Shown here: in pieces, positions 1-7,773 of the stretch
Layout: each line of letters starts with the position of its first letter
How positions within the stretch are numbered: the stretch's first letter is position 1
DNA from: Mesobacillus subterraneus
GTDB taxonomy: Bacteria; Bacillota; Bacilli; Bacillales; Cytobacillaceae
Assembly (NCBI RefSeq): GCF_023715485.1
Contig: NZ_JAMBOF010000017.1
Coordinates: 28,344 to 92,343, forward strand
Length of the DNA: 64,000 nt
Direction of reading: 5' to 3'
Program-made: the position numbers and the translations under genes
The notes under the pieces: model-generated
Databases searched by the model: none
Seen by the model: only the letters and a program-made list of their open reading frames with translations
Told to the model about the DNA's origin: nothing

Positions 1-79
1 ATTCATACCGCATAAGAGCATTTTCTGAATGGGCGATCAATTTTTTGGACAACGATAGGATCTGCTGTTCTTGTTCCAT
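1..79 (-). CDS. yppE: YppE-like DUF1798 protein, N-terminal fragment
   Basis: Only the first 26 codons lie inside the window; the gene runs off the left edge. The peptide begins MEQEQQILSLSKKLI and continues to a RYE motif, which resembles the N-terminal helix of B. subtilis YppE, a small helical cytoplasmic protein of unknown function. An AGGATG stretch about 7 nt upstream of the ATG can serve as ribosome binding site. The position next to sspM, yppC and recU supports the call, because these are neighbours in B. subtilis. The identification rests on a short peptide plus synteny. Confidence 0.5.
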   Translation of the reverse strand, partial: MEQEQQILSLSKKLIAHSENALMRYE

Positions 80-124
80 TTGCTCATCCTGCTTTCTAAA
101 AAAATCATTTAAGATTAAATAATA

Positions 125-308
125 GGCTCTGTTAAAGCCCAATGTTGTTTTTAATACCTGTTGATTGTAGTGGAAGGCGCGAAGACTCCTGCGGGCTTAG
201 CTGGTCAGGTGAGACCCCGCAGGAGCGAAGCGACGAGGAGGCTCAGCGCCAGCCCCGCGGAAAGCGAAGCGCCTGGAACGAAAATCAACAGCCTTGTTTA
301 ACAGAGCC
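125..308. repeat. MITE-like interspersed repeat, copy A
   Basis: A 184-bp element bounded by the inverted ends GGCTCTGTTAAA and TTTAACAGAGCC. Its interior is GC-rich and contains a large imperfect palindrome (CCTGCGGG and CCCCGCAGG arms) plus conserved blocks such as GAAGCGACGAGGAGGCTCAG. Copies recur at 6650-6834 in the opposite sense and at 40843-41051. An open frame inside it is not a gene. It sits between yppE and a small gene. Confidence 0.88.
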
Positions 309-315
309 AAATAAT

Positions 316-349
316 AAAAAGTAGCCTTTTATTGTGCAAAAGCTACTTA
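316..349 (-). terminator. Rho-independent terminator after the 84-aa ORF
   Basis: Read on the minus strand this is an AAGTAGC-TTTT / AAAA-GGCTACTT stem followed by a run of T. It lies about 25 bp downstream of the stop codon of the gene at 374-628. Confidence 0.75.
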
Positions 350-373
350 AGAATGAATCTATTCTATTATATA

Positions 374-628
374 TCAAAAACCTAATTCAAGTTTTAATGC
401 AGGCGATTCAGTCATCAATGAAGCGGTGTTATTTCTATTCCTGGAAACCTTGGCCTCCATCTTGTCCAAAAGGATCTCGATTTCTGCTAAACGCAATGTG
501 ATATCCTTGTACATTTCCTCTCTATGATCTGATAATGAACTTTGTAAATTCGTATCTGTCTCATCAATGTGATGGGCCATATCAGTCAACATTCCTAAAA
601 TTTCTTCTTTATTGATTCCTGTTCTCAT
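374..628 (-). CDS. Small hypothetical helical protein
   Basis: 84-residue protein I do not recognise. It is charged and predicted to be mostly helical, with a segment rich in Glu/Asp/Leu around residues 35-60 (DITLRLAEIEILLDKMEAKV) that could form a coiled coil; there is no signal peptide or membrane segment. A GGAGAGG ribosome binding site sits 7 nt before the ATG and a terminator follows the stop, both arguing for a real gene. Its start codon overlaps the stop of the small ORF at 625-753 by the ATGA arrangement. B. subtilis has small yppF/yppD genes in this neighbourhood, but I could not match it to them. Confidence 0.6.
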   Translation of the reverse strand: MRTGINKEEILGMLTDMAHHIDETDTNLQSSLSDHREEMYKDITLRLAEIEILLDKMEAKVSRNRNNTASLMTESPALKLELGF

Positions 629-753
629 AAATAACCTCTCCCGACGTGATTAATTTTAAGGACTGGCAGATCAGTATCCCGGCAGCAAGACAGCGAATCA
701 GCAAAAACATATTGGATCAACCATAATCTCTTATCTTCTAGATTCTCGCTCAA
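625..753 (-). CDS. Tiny coupled ORF of unknown function
   Basis: A 42-codon frame starting with TTG, preceded by a strong GGAGGAGG ribosome binding site 7 nt upstream. The product begins MSENLEDKRLWLIQYVFADS and carries adjacent cysteines (SLSCCRD) near residue 23. Its stop overlaps the ATG of the downstream gene (ATGA), the usual sign of translational coupling. No homologue is recognised. It may be a real small protein or a leader peptide that sets translation of the next gene. Confidence 0.42.
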   Translation of the reverse strand: MSENLEDKRLWLIQYVFADSLSCCRDTDLPVLKINHVGRGYL

Positions 754-895
754 TACAAAACCTCCTCCACAGCTGACAAAACTAGAAGGAATTCGGCAAA
801 CAAAGTGTTATTTTTTCGCAAGGATTACAACCTTCGACATACGATTCCGCATGAAAAAAACGCAACTGAACAAACTAATCTCGGGAGGTGTTCAT

Positions 896-1003
896 TTGAA
901 TAAGAAACAAAACAAAAATATGAAGCAGACTAACAACATTGCTGAGAAAAAAGCAGGTTACGGTGACAAGAAACTAGAAGGACCAAACCGCCCTGCAGAG
1001 TGA
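896..1003 (+). CDS. sspM: Small acid-soluble spore protein SspM
   Basis: A 35-residue Lys/Asn-rich protein beginning at a TTG codon 8 nt after a GGGAGGTG ribosome binding site. The C-terminus (KKAGYGDKKLEGPNRPAE) closely matches the end of B. subtilis SspM (DKKLGGPNRP), and B. subtilis has sspM in the same ypp neighbourhood. The family is a minor SASP made in the forespore and stored in the spore core. It is monocistronic: divergent from the small ORFs on the left and closed by its own terminator. A CATACGA stretch around 838-844 could be part of a sporulation promoter, but I could not find a convincing -35. Confidence 0.85.
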   Translation: MNKKQNKNMKQTNNIAEKKAGYGDKKLEGPNRPAE

Positions 1004-1009
1004 TTAAGC

Positions 1010-1043
1010 AAAAAAGCAAGGTGATCCCTTGCTTTTTTGTTTG
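1010..1043 (+). terminator. sspM terminator
   Basis: AAAAAGCAAGG / CCTTGCTTTTT stem with a short loop and a T run, 6 bp after the sspM stop codon. Confidence 0.88.
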
Positions 1044-1175
1044 AGGCGGTTTTCACATAAATTGTGGTTTTTCATACCTGGTTTTTATCCCGTATTTTTT
1101 AACTTCGAGCTCTTTTCGAGGAGGTTTCTGAACAAGTAATGTTTTAAAACTCGTATAAATCCTGGTTGAGAAAGC

Positions 1176-1200
1176 GGCAAAGTTTAAGAAAAGACCCTTG
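1176..1200 (-). repeat. Degenerate repeat family 2, fragment
   Basis: On the minus strand this reads GGGTCTTTTCTTAAACTTTG, close to the core TTTTCGTAAACTTTG seen at 11373, 12491, 15638, 27188 and 29955. It lies just downstream of yppC. Confidence 0.5.
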
Positions 1201-1210
1201 TTTGAAGAAA

Positions 1211-2203
1211 TTAAATAGTGGTAAATAAATCCTTTATTGATATCAATGCATGCAATTGTTTTTGCTTTCGATGATACCACTTTGTCAAATGGACGGGATG
1301 TCTATGGGATACTTCTTTTTCTAGCCACTTACCGTAAAACTTCCTTTCTTTATACCAGTCTCTTTGATGATGGTAGTGATGGCTGATTATTGGATAAGTA
1401 CATCGCAGATAGGGTGTGTCACGTTTTTTATTAAAAGGAAAATATTTTTCATAGTCTTGCCTTGAAGCCGTATGTTCTGTGTTAAGGGAAAATTCAAGGA
1501 ATAAAGGATAAAGCTGTGGATTAAATAAAATAGAGGCCAGTCTCTTCCCCAGGTTGATCCTTTTGCTTACTGATTTAAACCCGTTTACACTTGCTCCGTA
1601 TAGTTCACCCTCACAAGTCGGAAAAAGGACGGTACTAAAGTGGAGATAATCCTCGAATGAAAACATGAAAGTGTTAAATACTCGTTTTTTATAGACAGGG
1701 TGTCTGATAACCGGGTTATGGATAACATTTTGCTCATTTATGATCAAGGCAATCATCAATCTTTTCTTATCTCTTGTTTCCCAAAAACGCTCCCATTCCT
1801 TTTCCATAAACTCTGAAACATCCAAGTATTTTAACAAGTGAAACATTGGAGTGTTTTTTTTCGTCGAATAAGAGTATAAAAGGAGCTGGGAAAAGGCATC
1901 GCGAAAAATCAGCCAATTTGCTCTTTCATAAGTCAAGAATAACCGCTGTCGGATTGCAGGTTCCAACATTCTCGGGAACCACTCTCCCTGCAAATCGCAC
2001 ATATTATAGCCGCCGTTCCTTGAAACCATGCTTGCAAGAAACGCCCAGATCATTTCGGGCGTTTCTAAATAATAGTCAAGATACGCCCTTGTTCTGGATA
2101 TATTATCTAAGTTTTTTATTTCTGTCTCGATCAAGATTTTATGGATAATTTCAATTTCATTATCTGGCAAATGACTAATATGAGGAATTTGGGTTATTGA
2201 CAC
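1211..2203 (-). CDS. yppC: DUF2515 family protein YppC
   Basis: 330-residue soluble protein of unknown function matching the YppC/DUF2515 family: the conserved runs RTRAYLDYYLETPEMIWAFL, MVSRNGGYNMCDL, YERANWLIFRDAF and LIINEQNVI are all present in order. No signal peptide or membrane helix is evident. It starts at ATG with AAAGGTG upstream. It is divergent from recU, as in B. subtilis where yppC is next to recU-ponA. The family is restricted to Bacillales and no reaction is known. Confidence 0.85.
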   Translation of the reverse strand: MSITQIPHISHLPDNEIEIIHKILIETEIKNLDNISRTRAYLDYYLETPEMIWAFLASMVSRNGGYNMCDLQGEWFPRMLEPAIRQRLFLTYERANWLIFRDAFSQLLLYSYSTKKNTPMFHLLKYLDVSEFMEKEWERFWETRDKKRLMIALIINEQNVIHNPVIRHPVYKKRVFNTFMFSFEDYLHFSTVLFPTCEGELYGASVNGFKSVSKRINLGKRLASILFNPQLYPLFLEFSLNTEHTASRQDYEKYFPFNKKRDTPYLRCTYPIISHHYHHQRDWYKERKFYGKWLEKEVSHRHPVHLTKWYHRKQKQLHALISIKDLFTTI

Positions 2204-2320
2204 ACCTTTTCTCTTCCTTCTCTTTGGGATCTTTTTAGGTTGATTTTAAATGGGGCTTTTTATTCAACCAAAAGTTGTTCATATTTGGTATGATAAAGAG
2301 TAGTCTGTGAGGTGGTCAGC

Positions 2321-2944
2321 TTGATTATCAATTATCCAAACGGAAAAAAATATATTCAAAGCCAAAGTACAAACCCAAGTCCAGAGGAAAAAATTAAGAA
2401 ACAAAAAAATACAGCATACAGTAACAGAGGGATGACGCTTGAGGAGGATTTAAACGAAACCAACTCCTACTACTTAGACAGAAAGATTGCGGTAATTCAT
2501 AAAAAACCAACGCCTGTACAAATCGTGAATGTCGATTACCCGCGCAGGAGTGCGGCCGTCATCAAAGAGGCATACTTTAAACAAGCTTCAACTACAGACT
2601 ATAATGGTGTTTACAAAGGAATGTATATCGATTTTGAAGCGAAAGAAACCAAGTTTTCAACCTCGTTTCCGTTAAAAAACTTTCATGAACATCAAATTGT
2701 CCATATGAAAGCTGTTCTCGACCAGAATGGCATATGCTTTGTCATCCTCCGTTTTTCTACAGAGGAAGAGGTTTACCTGCTTGAAGCAAGCCACTTGCTG
2801 TCGTTTTGGGAAAGAATGATAAATGGCGGCAGGAAGTCAATCACCAAGGAAGAAATCACAGAATTCGGGTATCGAATCCCACTTGGCCTGCATCCCAGGA
2901 TTGACTATATCAAAGTTATCGATTATCTTTATAAACTTAGTTAG
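2321..2944 (+). CDS. recU: Holliday junction resolvase RecU
   Basis: 207-residue RecU nuclease, which cleaves four-way junctions in recombination repair with RuvAB. The core has [14 protein letters not shown] near residue 35, TTDYNG (Asp93) and DFEAKETK with Glu106 and Lys108, the metal and catalytic residues of this PD-(D/E)xK fold. I chose the TTG at 2321 over the upstream in-frame GTG because that GTG lies inside the Shine-Dalgarno sequence GAGGTGG; the resulting N-terminus (MIINYPNGK) matches B. subtilis (MIRYPNGK). It is followed 30 bp later by ponA, the usual recU-ponA operon. Confidence 0.95.
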   Translation: MIINYPNGKKYIQSQSTNPSPEEKIKKQKNTAYSNRGMTLEEDLNETNSYYLDRKIAVIHKKPTPVQIVNVDYPRRSAAVIKEAYFKQASTTDYNGVYKGMYIDFEAKETKFSTSFPLKNFHEHQIVHMKAVLDQNGICFVILRFSTEEEVYLLEASHLLSFWERMINGGRKSITKEEITEFGYRIPLGLHPRIDYIKVIDYLYKLS

Positions 2945-2974
2945 TTTTTACTGTAAGAAAGGAAGGAAACATTT

Positions 2975-5518
2975 ATGGCACAGAAACCTCAAACAAGAGA
3001 GGAACGGCGAAAACAGTTAGCTGCCAAGAATAAAAAAGCCACAGGCAAGAAAGCAAAAAAAGGAACATTCAAAAAGATATTCCTTGCGTTAATTGCACTT
3101 GGCATTATTGGCATGCTGACTGGAATCGCTACCTTCGCTTTTATGATACAGGATACTCCTAAATTGGATAAGGCATTGCTTAAAGACCCTATTTCATCAA
3201 AGATTTATGATAAAGATAAAAACCTAGTAACAGAAGTCGGTTCTCAGAACAGGGATTATGTAGCTTACGAGGACATACCGAAGCTTGTTGAGAACGCATT
3301 TTTGGCAACGGAGGATGTACGTTTTTACAAACATAATGGAATCGATGTTATCCGTCTCGGCGGAGCAGTCATAGCCAACGTCACTGAAGGCTTTGGATCT
3401 GAAGGTGCTTCTACCATCACACAGCAGGTAGTAAAAAACTACTTCCTCGGATTTGAAAAAACAATATCCAGAAAAGCACAAGAAGCATGGCTTGCTTACC
3501 AGCTCGAACAAAAGTATACAAAGCAACAAATATTTGAAATGTATGTAAATAAAATCTTCATGTCTGAAGACAGCCATGGAGTCCTTACTGCATCGAAAAT
3601 ATATTTTGGCAAGGACGACCTTAACGACCTTGAGCTGCATGAAGCTGCCCTGCTTGCTGGAATGCCGCAAAGTCCTAATAACTATAACCCTTTTAACAAT
3701 CCCGAAAAAGCTGAACATCGAAGAAATGTTGTATTGTCTCTAATGTACCAGCATGGCTTCATTTCTAAGGAAGAAAAGGAAAAAGCCCAGAAGATACCTG
3801 TGGAGTCCAGTCTAGTGAAGGAAGAAGACCGGAGCCATAAAGACGAAGAGCCCTTCGATGCATTCATCGATATGGTTATTGAAGAAGTTTCTGAGCAAAC
3901 CGATTTTGATATCTTTTCCGATGGACTTGAAATCTATACAACTCTTGACCAAAATGCCCAGACTCATGTTGAGAATATATTAAATACAGATTCAGCAGCA
4001 GCGTTTCCAAATGATGAAATGCAGGCTGGAATTACCCTGCTTGATACAAAGACTGGTGAAATTCGCGCCATTGGGGGCGGCAGGAAGCAGCAGGTAAAAA
4101 GAGGATTGAATTACGCAATAGATGTTAAGAGACAGCCTGGTTCAACTATTAAGCCTATTTTGGACTATGGTCCGGCAATCGAGCATTTGCGCTGGGGAAC
4201 CTACCATATGCTAGAGGATAAGCCAATGACCTATTCAACCGGTGAGCCAATCGGAAACTGGAACGACAAGTATAACGGTATTATGACGATGAGGATGGCT
4301 CTGGCAAAATCAATTAACATTCCTGCACTGCAAGCATTTCAGGCGGTGGGCGCTGTAAAAGCAAGAGAATTCGGAGTAAACCTTGGATTGACGTTGAAGG
4401 ATCCAATTTATGAATCTGCTTCGATTGGCGCACATGATATTGCACCGATTGAAATGGCGGGTGCCTATGCGGCATTCGGAAACAATGGTTTCTTTACAAA
4501 GCCTTACAGCGTTAAGAAAATTGTGCTCCGTGACAAAACTGAAATTGATTTGACACCTGAGACTGAAGTTGCCATGAAAGATTATACCGCCTTCATGATT
4601 TCAGATATGCTGAGGACAGCTATTAAAGAAGGTACAGGAGCTAGCTACGCAAACATTCCTAATCTTCATGTAGCTGGAAAAACAGGAACTACCAACTATA
4701 CAAAACAGGAAATAAGTGATTACAATATCAAAAATGGCGGTGTACCTGACTCATGGTTTGTAGGGTATACAACAAGATACACTGCATCCATATGGACCGG
4801 TTACAAAGATAGAAAAACCGCACTTTATGGAACCGAACAAAAAATCTCTCAGATGTTGTTTAAAAACCTAATGACTCATGTATCGAAAGATGTTGATACA
4901 CCAGATTTCACCGTTCCAAAGAGCGTTGAAAAAGTAAAGGTTGAAAGAGGCTCGATGCCAGCCAAGCTGGCAAGCGAGTACACGCCAAAAGATCAAATCC
5001 TTTATGAATGGGCAGTTAAGGGCAATATACCGAAGGAAGTCTCTAAGAAGTTTGATAAAATCGAGACTCCTACACAGCTTGAAGCAAAATATGATGAAAA
5101 GAAAAATGAAATCATCCTGACTTGGAAGTTCGAGCAAGGGGAGAAAAAGGATATACAATTCGAAGTTACCGCTTCTCTGGATGAAGGTGCAGAACAGCAA
5201 TTTTCTACTTCCGATACCGGACTGAAAATCGCAAATGCAGTTCCAGGTGGAATATACTCATTCAAGGTAACCGCAGTCAGAGGCGACCAGCGCTCTGATC
5301 CAGCTGTTGTCACAATTCAAGTTCCTGAGCTCTTACCTCCAGAACCAGATGAAGGTGCTGATGAGGATGGAAATGCAGGAAACGAGAATGGAAATGGCAA
5401 TGGCAACGGGAATGGTAACGGGAACGGCAATGGAAATGTAACTGGAAATGATGATGGAAATGATGATGGGAATGATGATGGGAATGATGACGGCGGAGAT
5501 GATGGGAACGGCGACTAA
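2975..5518 (+). CDS. ponA: Class A penicillin-binding protein 1
   Basis: 847-residue bifunctional peptidoglycan synthase. Layout: basic cytoplasmic N-terminus, one membrane helix about residues 33-57, glycosyltransferase-51 domain with catalytic Glu113 in ATEDVRFYKHNG and the EGASTITQQ motif, transpeptidase with Ser390-x-x-Lys393 (GSTIK), SIN at 446-448 and KTGT at 569-572, then a fibronectin-III-like region about 690-785. The C-terminal 50 residues are a low-complexity Gly-Asn tail turning into an Asp-Gly-Asn tail, encoded by tandem hexa/nonanucleotide repeats. B. subtilis PonA also has an Asn-rich extracellular tail. RBS GGAAGG 8-9 nt before the ATG. It is second in the recU-ponA operon. 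Confidence 0.97.
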   Translation: MAQKPQTREERRKQLAAKNKKATGKKAKKGTFKKIFLALIALGIIGMLTGIATFAFMIQDTPKLDKALLKDPISSKIYDKDKNLVTEVGSQNRDYVAYEDIPKLVENAFLATEDVRFYKHNGIDVIRLGGAVIANVTEGFGSEGASTITQQVVKNYFLGFEKTISRKAQEAWLAYQLEQKYTKQQIFEMYVNKIFMSEDSHGVLTASKIYFGKDDLNDLELHEAALLAGMPQSPNNYNPFNNPEKAEHRRNVVLSLMYQHGFISKEEKEKAQKIPVESSLVKEEDRSHKDEEPFDAFIDMVIEEVSEQTDFDIFSDGLEIYTTLDQNAQTHVENILNTDSAAAFPNDEMQAGITLLDTKTGEIRAIGGGRKQQVKRGLNYAIDVKRQPGSTIKPILDYGPAIEHLRWGTYHMLEDKPMTYSTGEPIGNWNDKYNGIMTMRMALAKSINIPALQAFQAVGAVKAREFGVNLGLTLKDPIYESASIGAHDIAPIEMAGAYAAFGNNGFFTKPYSVKKIVLRDKTEIDLTPETEVAMKDYTAFMISDMLRTAIKEGTGASYANIPNLHVAGKTGTTNYTKQEISDYNIKNGGVPDSWFVGYTTRYTASIWTGYKDRKTALYGTEQKISQMLFKNLMTHVSKDVDTPDFTVPKSVEKVKVERGSMPAKLASEYTPKDQILYEWAVKGNIPKEVSKKFDKIETPTQLEAKYDEKKNEIILTWKFEQGEKKDIQFEVTASLDEGAEQQFSTSDTGLKIANAVPGGIYSFKVTAVRGDQRSDPAVVTIQVPELLPPEPDEGADEDGNAGNENGNGNGNGNGNGNGNGNVTGNDDGNDDGNDDGNDDGGDDGNGD

Positions 5519-5550
5519 CCCTTCCTGAATCATAACCATTATCCATACTG

Positions 5551-5590
5551 AAAAAGAAACGTCCTGACTTCAGTCAGGACGTTTCTTTTT
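5551..5590. terminator. Bidirectional terminator between ponA and ypoC
   Basis: Near-perfect palindrome, AAAAGAAACGTCCTGACT against AGTCAGGACGTTTCTTTT, with T runs on both strands. It serves the convergent ponA and ypoC. The ypoC stop codon lies in the hairpin, so one arm encodes the last residues (KKRPD) of YpoC. Confidence 0.92.
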
Positions 5591-5947
5591 TGCTTTATTT
5601 AAGGCCACTTTCCTTGCATACTGCTTCTCCTGCTCTGCAAATAGTTCACCAAGCTGGACATATGAATGGTATAATCGTGGCCTTGAGACGATAAATTTAA
5701 GCCTTTCCTGGACATTAACCGGCTTTATAATGCAATCATCAATATTATTTGACACACTGGTAATCAGACCATTTGAAGCATAAAGAAACTCCCGGAATAA
5801 TTCAATCGTCTTTTCCATCACCGGCAACGCTTTTTTACTATCTCTGTATTTAAAGTATTCTTCCAGTTCAATTTTGTCCTGCTGCCATTGCAGCAGGATT
5901 CTTTCTACTTTTAATTCTATCTCTTCATACGTAAGATGGTTCAACAC
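5570..5947 (-). CDS. ypoC: YpoC family protein
   Basis: 125-residue protein of unknown function, the position and length of B. subtilis YpoC. It is helical, charged and soluble, with a Lys-rich C-terminus encoded by the terminator hairpin. It starts at GTG directly after the TAA of nth with an AGGGGA ribosome binding site inside the nth 3' end, so it is translationally linked to nth. The dnaD-nth-ypoC order is conserved in Bacillus. Confidence 0.8.
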   Translation of the reverse strand: MLNHLTYEEIELKVERILLQWQQDKIELEEYFKYRDSKKALPVMEKTIELFREFLYASNGLITSVSNNIDDCIIKPVNVQERLKFIVSRPRLYHSYVQLGELFAEQEKQYARKVALNKAKKKRPD

Positions 5948-6598
5948 TTATCCATTTCCCCTCATCCGCTTTTTCCCTTCACGGCACACTTCAAGTAAAG
6001 GACATGTCTCGCATTTAGGATTCTGGGCTTTACAATGGTAACGTCCAAAGAAAATCATTCTGTGATGGGTAATCGACCATTCGTCTTCTGGAATCTTCTT
6101 CATTAATGTCTTTTCAACCTCAAGGACCGAATCCTTCCAACGGCAAAATGCCAAGCGTTTGCTGACACGCTCTACATGTGTGTCAACAGCGATAGCAGGT
6201 ACTCCGTAAGCTACTGATACAACTACATTTGCTGTTTTCCGCCCAACTCCCGGAAGCTTTGTCAGCTCATCCCTGTCAGACGGGACAATACCGCCGTAAT
6301 CATCTATAAGCAGCCTGCAAAGCTTTTGGATATTATTCGCTTTGTTTCGATATAACCCTATCGATCTTATATCCTGCTGCAGTTCTTCCAAAGGAACGTT
6401 CAAAAAGTCTTCAGGAGTTTTGTATTTTTGGAACAAATCTTTTGTGACTTTATTTACTAATGCATCGGTGCACTGAGCAGATAATGCCACAGCGATGACC
6501 AGTTCAAAGGGATTGGAATGGACAAGCTCACAATGAGCATTAGGGAACATTGTGCCCATTTCATCAAGACAAAATCTTATTTGCTGTTTATTTAACAT
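5948..6598 (-). CDS. nth: Endonuclease III
   Basis: 216-residue bifunctional DNA glycosylase/AP lyase of base excision repair, removing oxidised pyrimidines. The helix-hairpin-helix (LPGVGRKTANVV) carries the catalytic Lys121, and Asp139 sits in VDTHVERVS. Four cysteines at 189, 196, 199 and 205 (C-x6-C-x2-C-x5-C) ligate the 4Fe-4S cluster. Full length for the family. It lies between dnaD and ypoC, but the MITE-like copy B separates it from dnaD, so it may have its own promoter. Confidence 0.96.
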   Translation of the reverse strand: MLNKQQIRFCLDEMGTMFPNAHCELVHSNPFELVIAVALSAQCTDALVNKVTKDLFQKYKTPEDFLNVPLEELQQDIRSIGLYRNKANNIQKLCRLLIDDYGGIVPSDRDELTKLPGVGRKTANVVVSVAYGVPAIAVDTHVERVSKRLAFCRWKDSVLEVEKTLMKKIPEDEWSITHHRMIFFGRYHCKAQNPKCETCPLLEVCREGKKRMRGNG

Positions 6599-6649
6599 CG
6601 ATTTTCACCACACTTCTCTATTCTGCTAAATATATTCGTTTTTATGAAA

Positions 6650-6834
6650 GGCTCTGTTAAACTTGGCTGTTGATTTGCGTTCCAGGCGCTTCGCTTTCCG
6701 CGGGCGAACTGGGGAGCCTCCTCGTCGCTTCACTCCTGCGGGGTCTCCCCTGACCCGTTCATCCCGCAGGAGTCTTCGCGCCTAGAACGAAGGTCAACAG
6801 AGCTTAAACATCAATAATGACCTTTAACACAGCC
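6650..6834. repeat. MITE-like interspersed repeat, copy B (inverted)
   Basis: 185 bp, opposite orientation to copy A, with ends GGCTCTGTTAAA and TTTAACACAGCC (one mismatch). It shares the blocks CCTCCTCGTCGCTTC, CCTGCGGGGTCTC and GCGCTTCGCTTTCCGCGGG. The 3' end is diverged, with a second copy of the GTCAACAGAGC end about 30 bp inside, suggesting decay. Inserted between dnaD and nth. Confidence 0.85.
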
Positions 6835-6849
6835 TTTTGAAAAGAGCTT

Positions 6850-6876
6850 AAAAAAAAGAGAGAATCAATTCTCTCG
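6850..6876 (-). terminator. dnaD terminator
   Basis: Minus-strand GAGAGAAT-TG-ATTCTCTC stem followed by eight T, 6 bp after the dnaD stop. Confidence 0.9.
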
Positions 6877-6881
6877 TCGGT

Positions 6882-7589
6882 TTACTGTTCAAGCCAGTTA
6901 TAAAATGGTACTGGATTGGCGGAAACCTTGGGCTCTTCTTTCCCCGCCTTTTGGACGTTCTGATGCTGCCTGAACTTCCTTCCATAACTTTTAGCCTGTT
7001 CGATTGTCTTGATTCCATTCTTCTTCCATTCGAAAAGAATTCGGTCTATGTACCGAAAGTTTAGCTTTCCGGAGATAACAGCTTCCCTTAAGGCAGCCTT
7101 TATAATGATTGGGTCGTGATGGTCATCGTCCATCCACATCGCAAGGGTCTCACATTCAAACGGAGATAATGGCCGTCCAAACTCCCTCTCAAAAGAAGTA
7201 TATAAATCTGTTTCTTCCTGTCGGCCCAGAAGCTCTTTTTCCTGCTTCCGTTTGAGCATGAACTGATCAAACAGCTTCTCCCAAAGAGGTTCGAGTGAAT
7301 ACTTTTCATATCTGATCCCGTCAGTGGAATCTCCATCTATTATTGAAATAAACCCTCTCTGAATCAGTGCACGGAGCAAATCTGTACATTCGAAAGCTGA
7401 TATCGTCATGCGGGCTGCGAGTTCCATCGGAGTAGGAAATTCATTCCCTTTTTCAGAAAAGTAGAATACATGAAGCAATAGGGCTAATTCTTGTTCGTTT
7501 AATCTCATTTCTTTGTACTGTGTAAGCAGCACTGCGGGAATTGTAACATTCCCTTCTTTCAGCCAATCTAACATATCTGCTTTTTTCAT
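6882..7589 (-). CDS. dnaD: DNA replication initiation protein DnaD
   Basis: 235-residue primosomal protein that remodels DNA and, with DnaB and DnaI, loads the DnaC helicase at oriC and at restart sites. The N-terminal winged-helix domain (about 1-110) is followed by the DDBH2 domain with the diagnostic YIDRILFEWKKNG motif and a C-terminal PFYNWLEQ identical to B. subtilis. I start at ATG 7589 because the upstream in-frame GTG is part of the ribosome binding site GAGGTG, 6 nt away. A sigma-A promoter is visible just upstream and a terminator just downstream, so here it is probably a single-gene unit. Confidence 0.95.
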   Translation of the reverse strand: MKKADMLDWLKEGNVTIPAVLLTQYKEMRLNEQELALLLHVFYFSEKGNEFPTPMELAARMTISAFECTDLLRALIQRGFISIIDGDSTDGIRYEKYSLEPLWEKLFDQFMLKRKQEKELLGRQEETDLYTSFEREFGRPLSPFECETLAMWMDDDHHDPIIIKAALREAVISGKLNFRYIDRILFEWKKNGIKTIEQAKSYGRKFRQHQNVQKAGKEEPKVSANPVPFYNWLEQ

Positions 7590-7608
7590 TCCGGACACCT
7601 CTTTTCAT

Positions 7609-7637
7609 AGTATAGCATGAACATGGGCGGCTGGTAA
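7609..7637 (-). promoter_or_regulatory. Sigma-A promoter of dnaD
   Basis: Minus-strand TTACCA, 17-bp spacer, TATACT; the -10 ends about 20 bp before the dnaD start. Confidence 0.65.
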
Positions 7638-7735
7638 TAAAATAGGAAAAGATTAAAAAGGGAAATTAGTCGAAAAATAGCAACTTTTATAGAAAAACAA
7701 AGGACCGTATACTGAGTGTTAACATACCCAAAATT

Positions 7736-7764
7736 TAAAAGGCCCGTAAAAAATACGGACCCTA
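7736..7764 (-). terminator. asnS terminator
   Basis: Minus-strand GGTCCGTA / TACGGGCC stem with a T-rich loop and tail, about 15 bp after the asnS stop. Confidence 0.8.
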
Positions 7765-7773
7765 ATCAATTGT

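Noticed and set aside
142..324. 60-codon plus-strand open frame
   Set aside because: Lies entirely in the MITE-like copy A; the same frame in copy C differs and there is no ribosome binding site.
1053..1280. 75-codon minus-strand frame at the end of yppC
   Set aside because: Overlaps the yppC C-terminus in another frame, lacks an RBS and includes a repeat-family-2 fragment.
5310..5546. His-rich and Ile-rich minus-strand frames opposite the ponA tail
   Set aside because: Shadows of the Gly-Asn/Asp tandem repeats on the coding strand.
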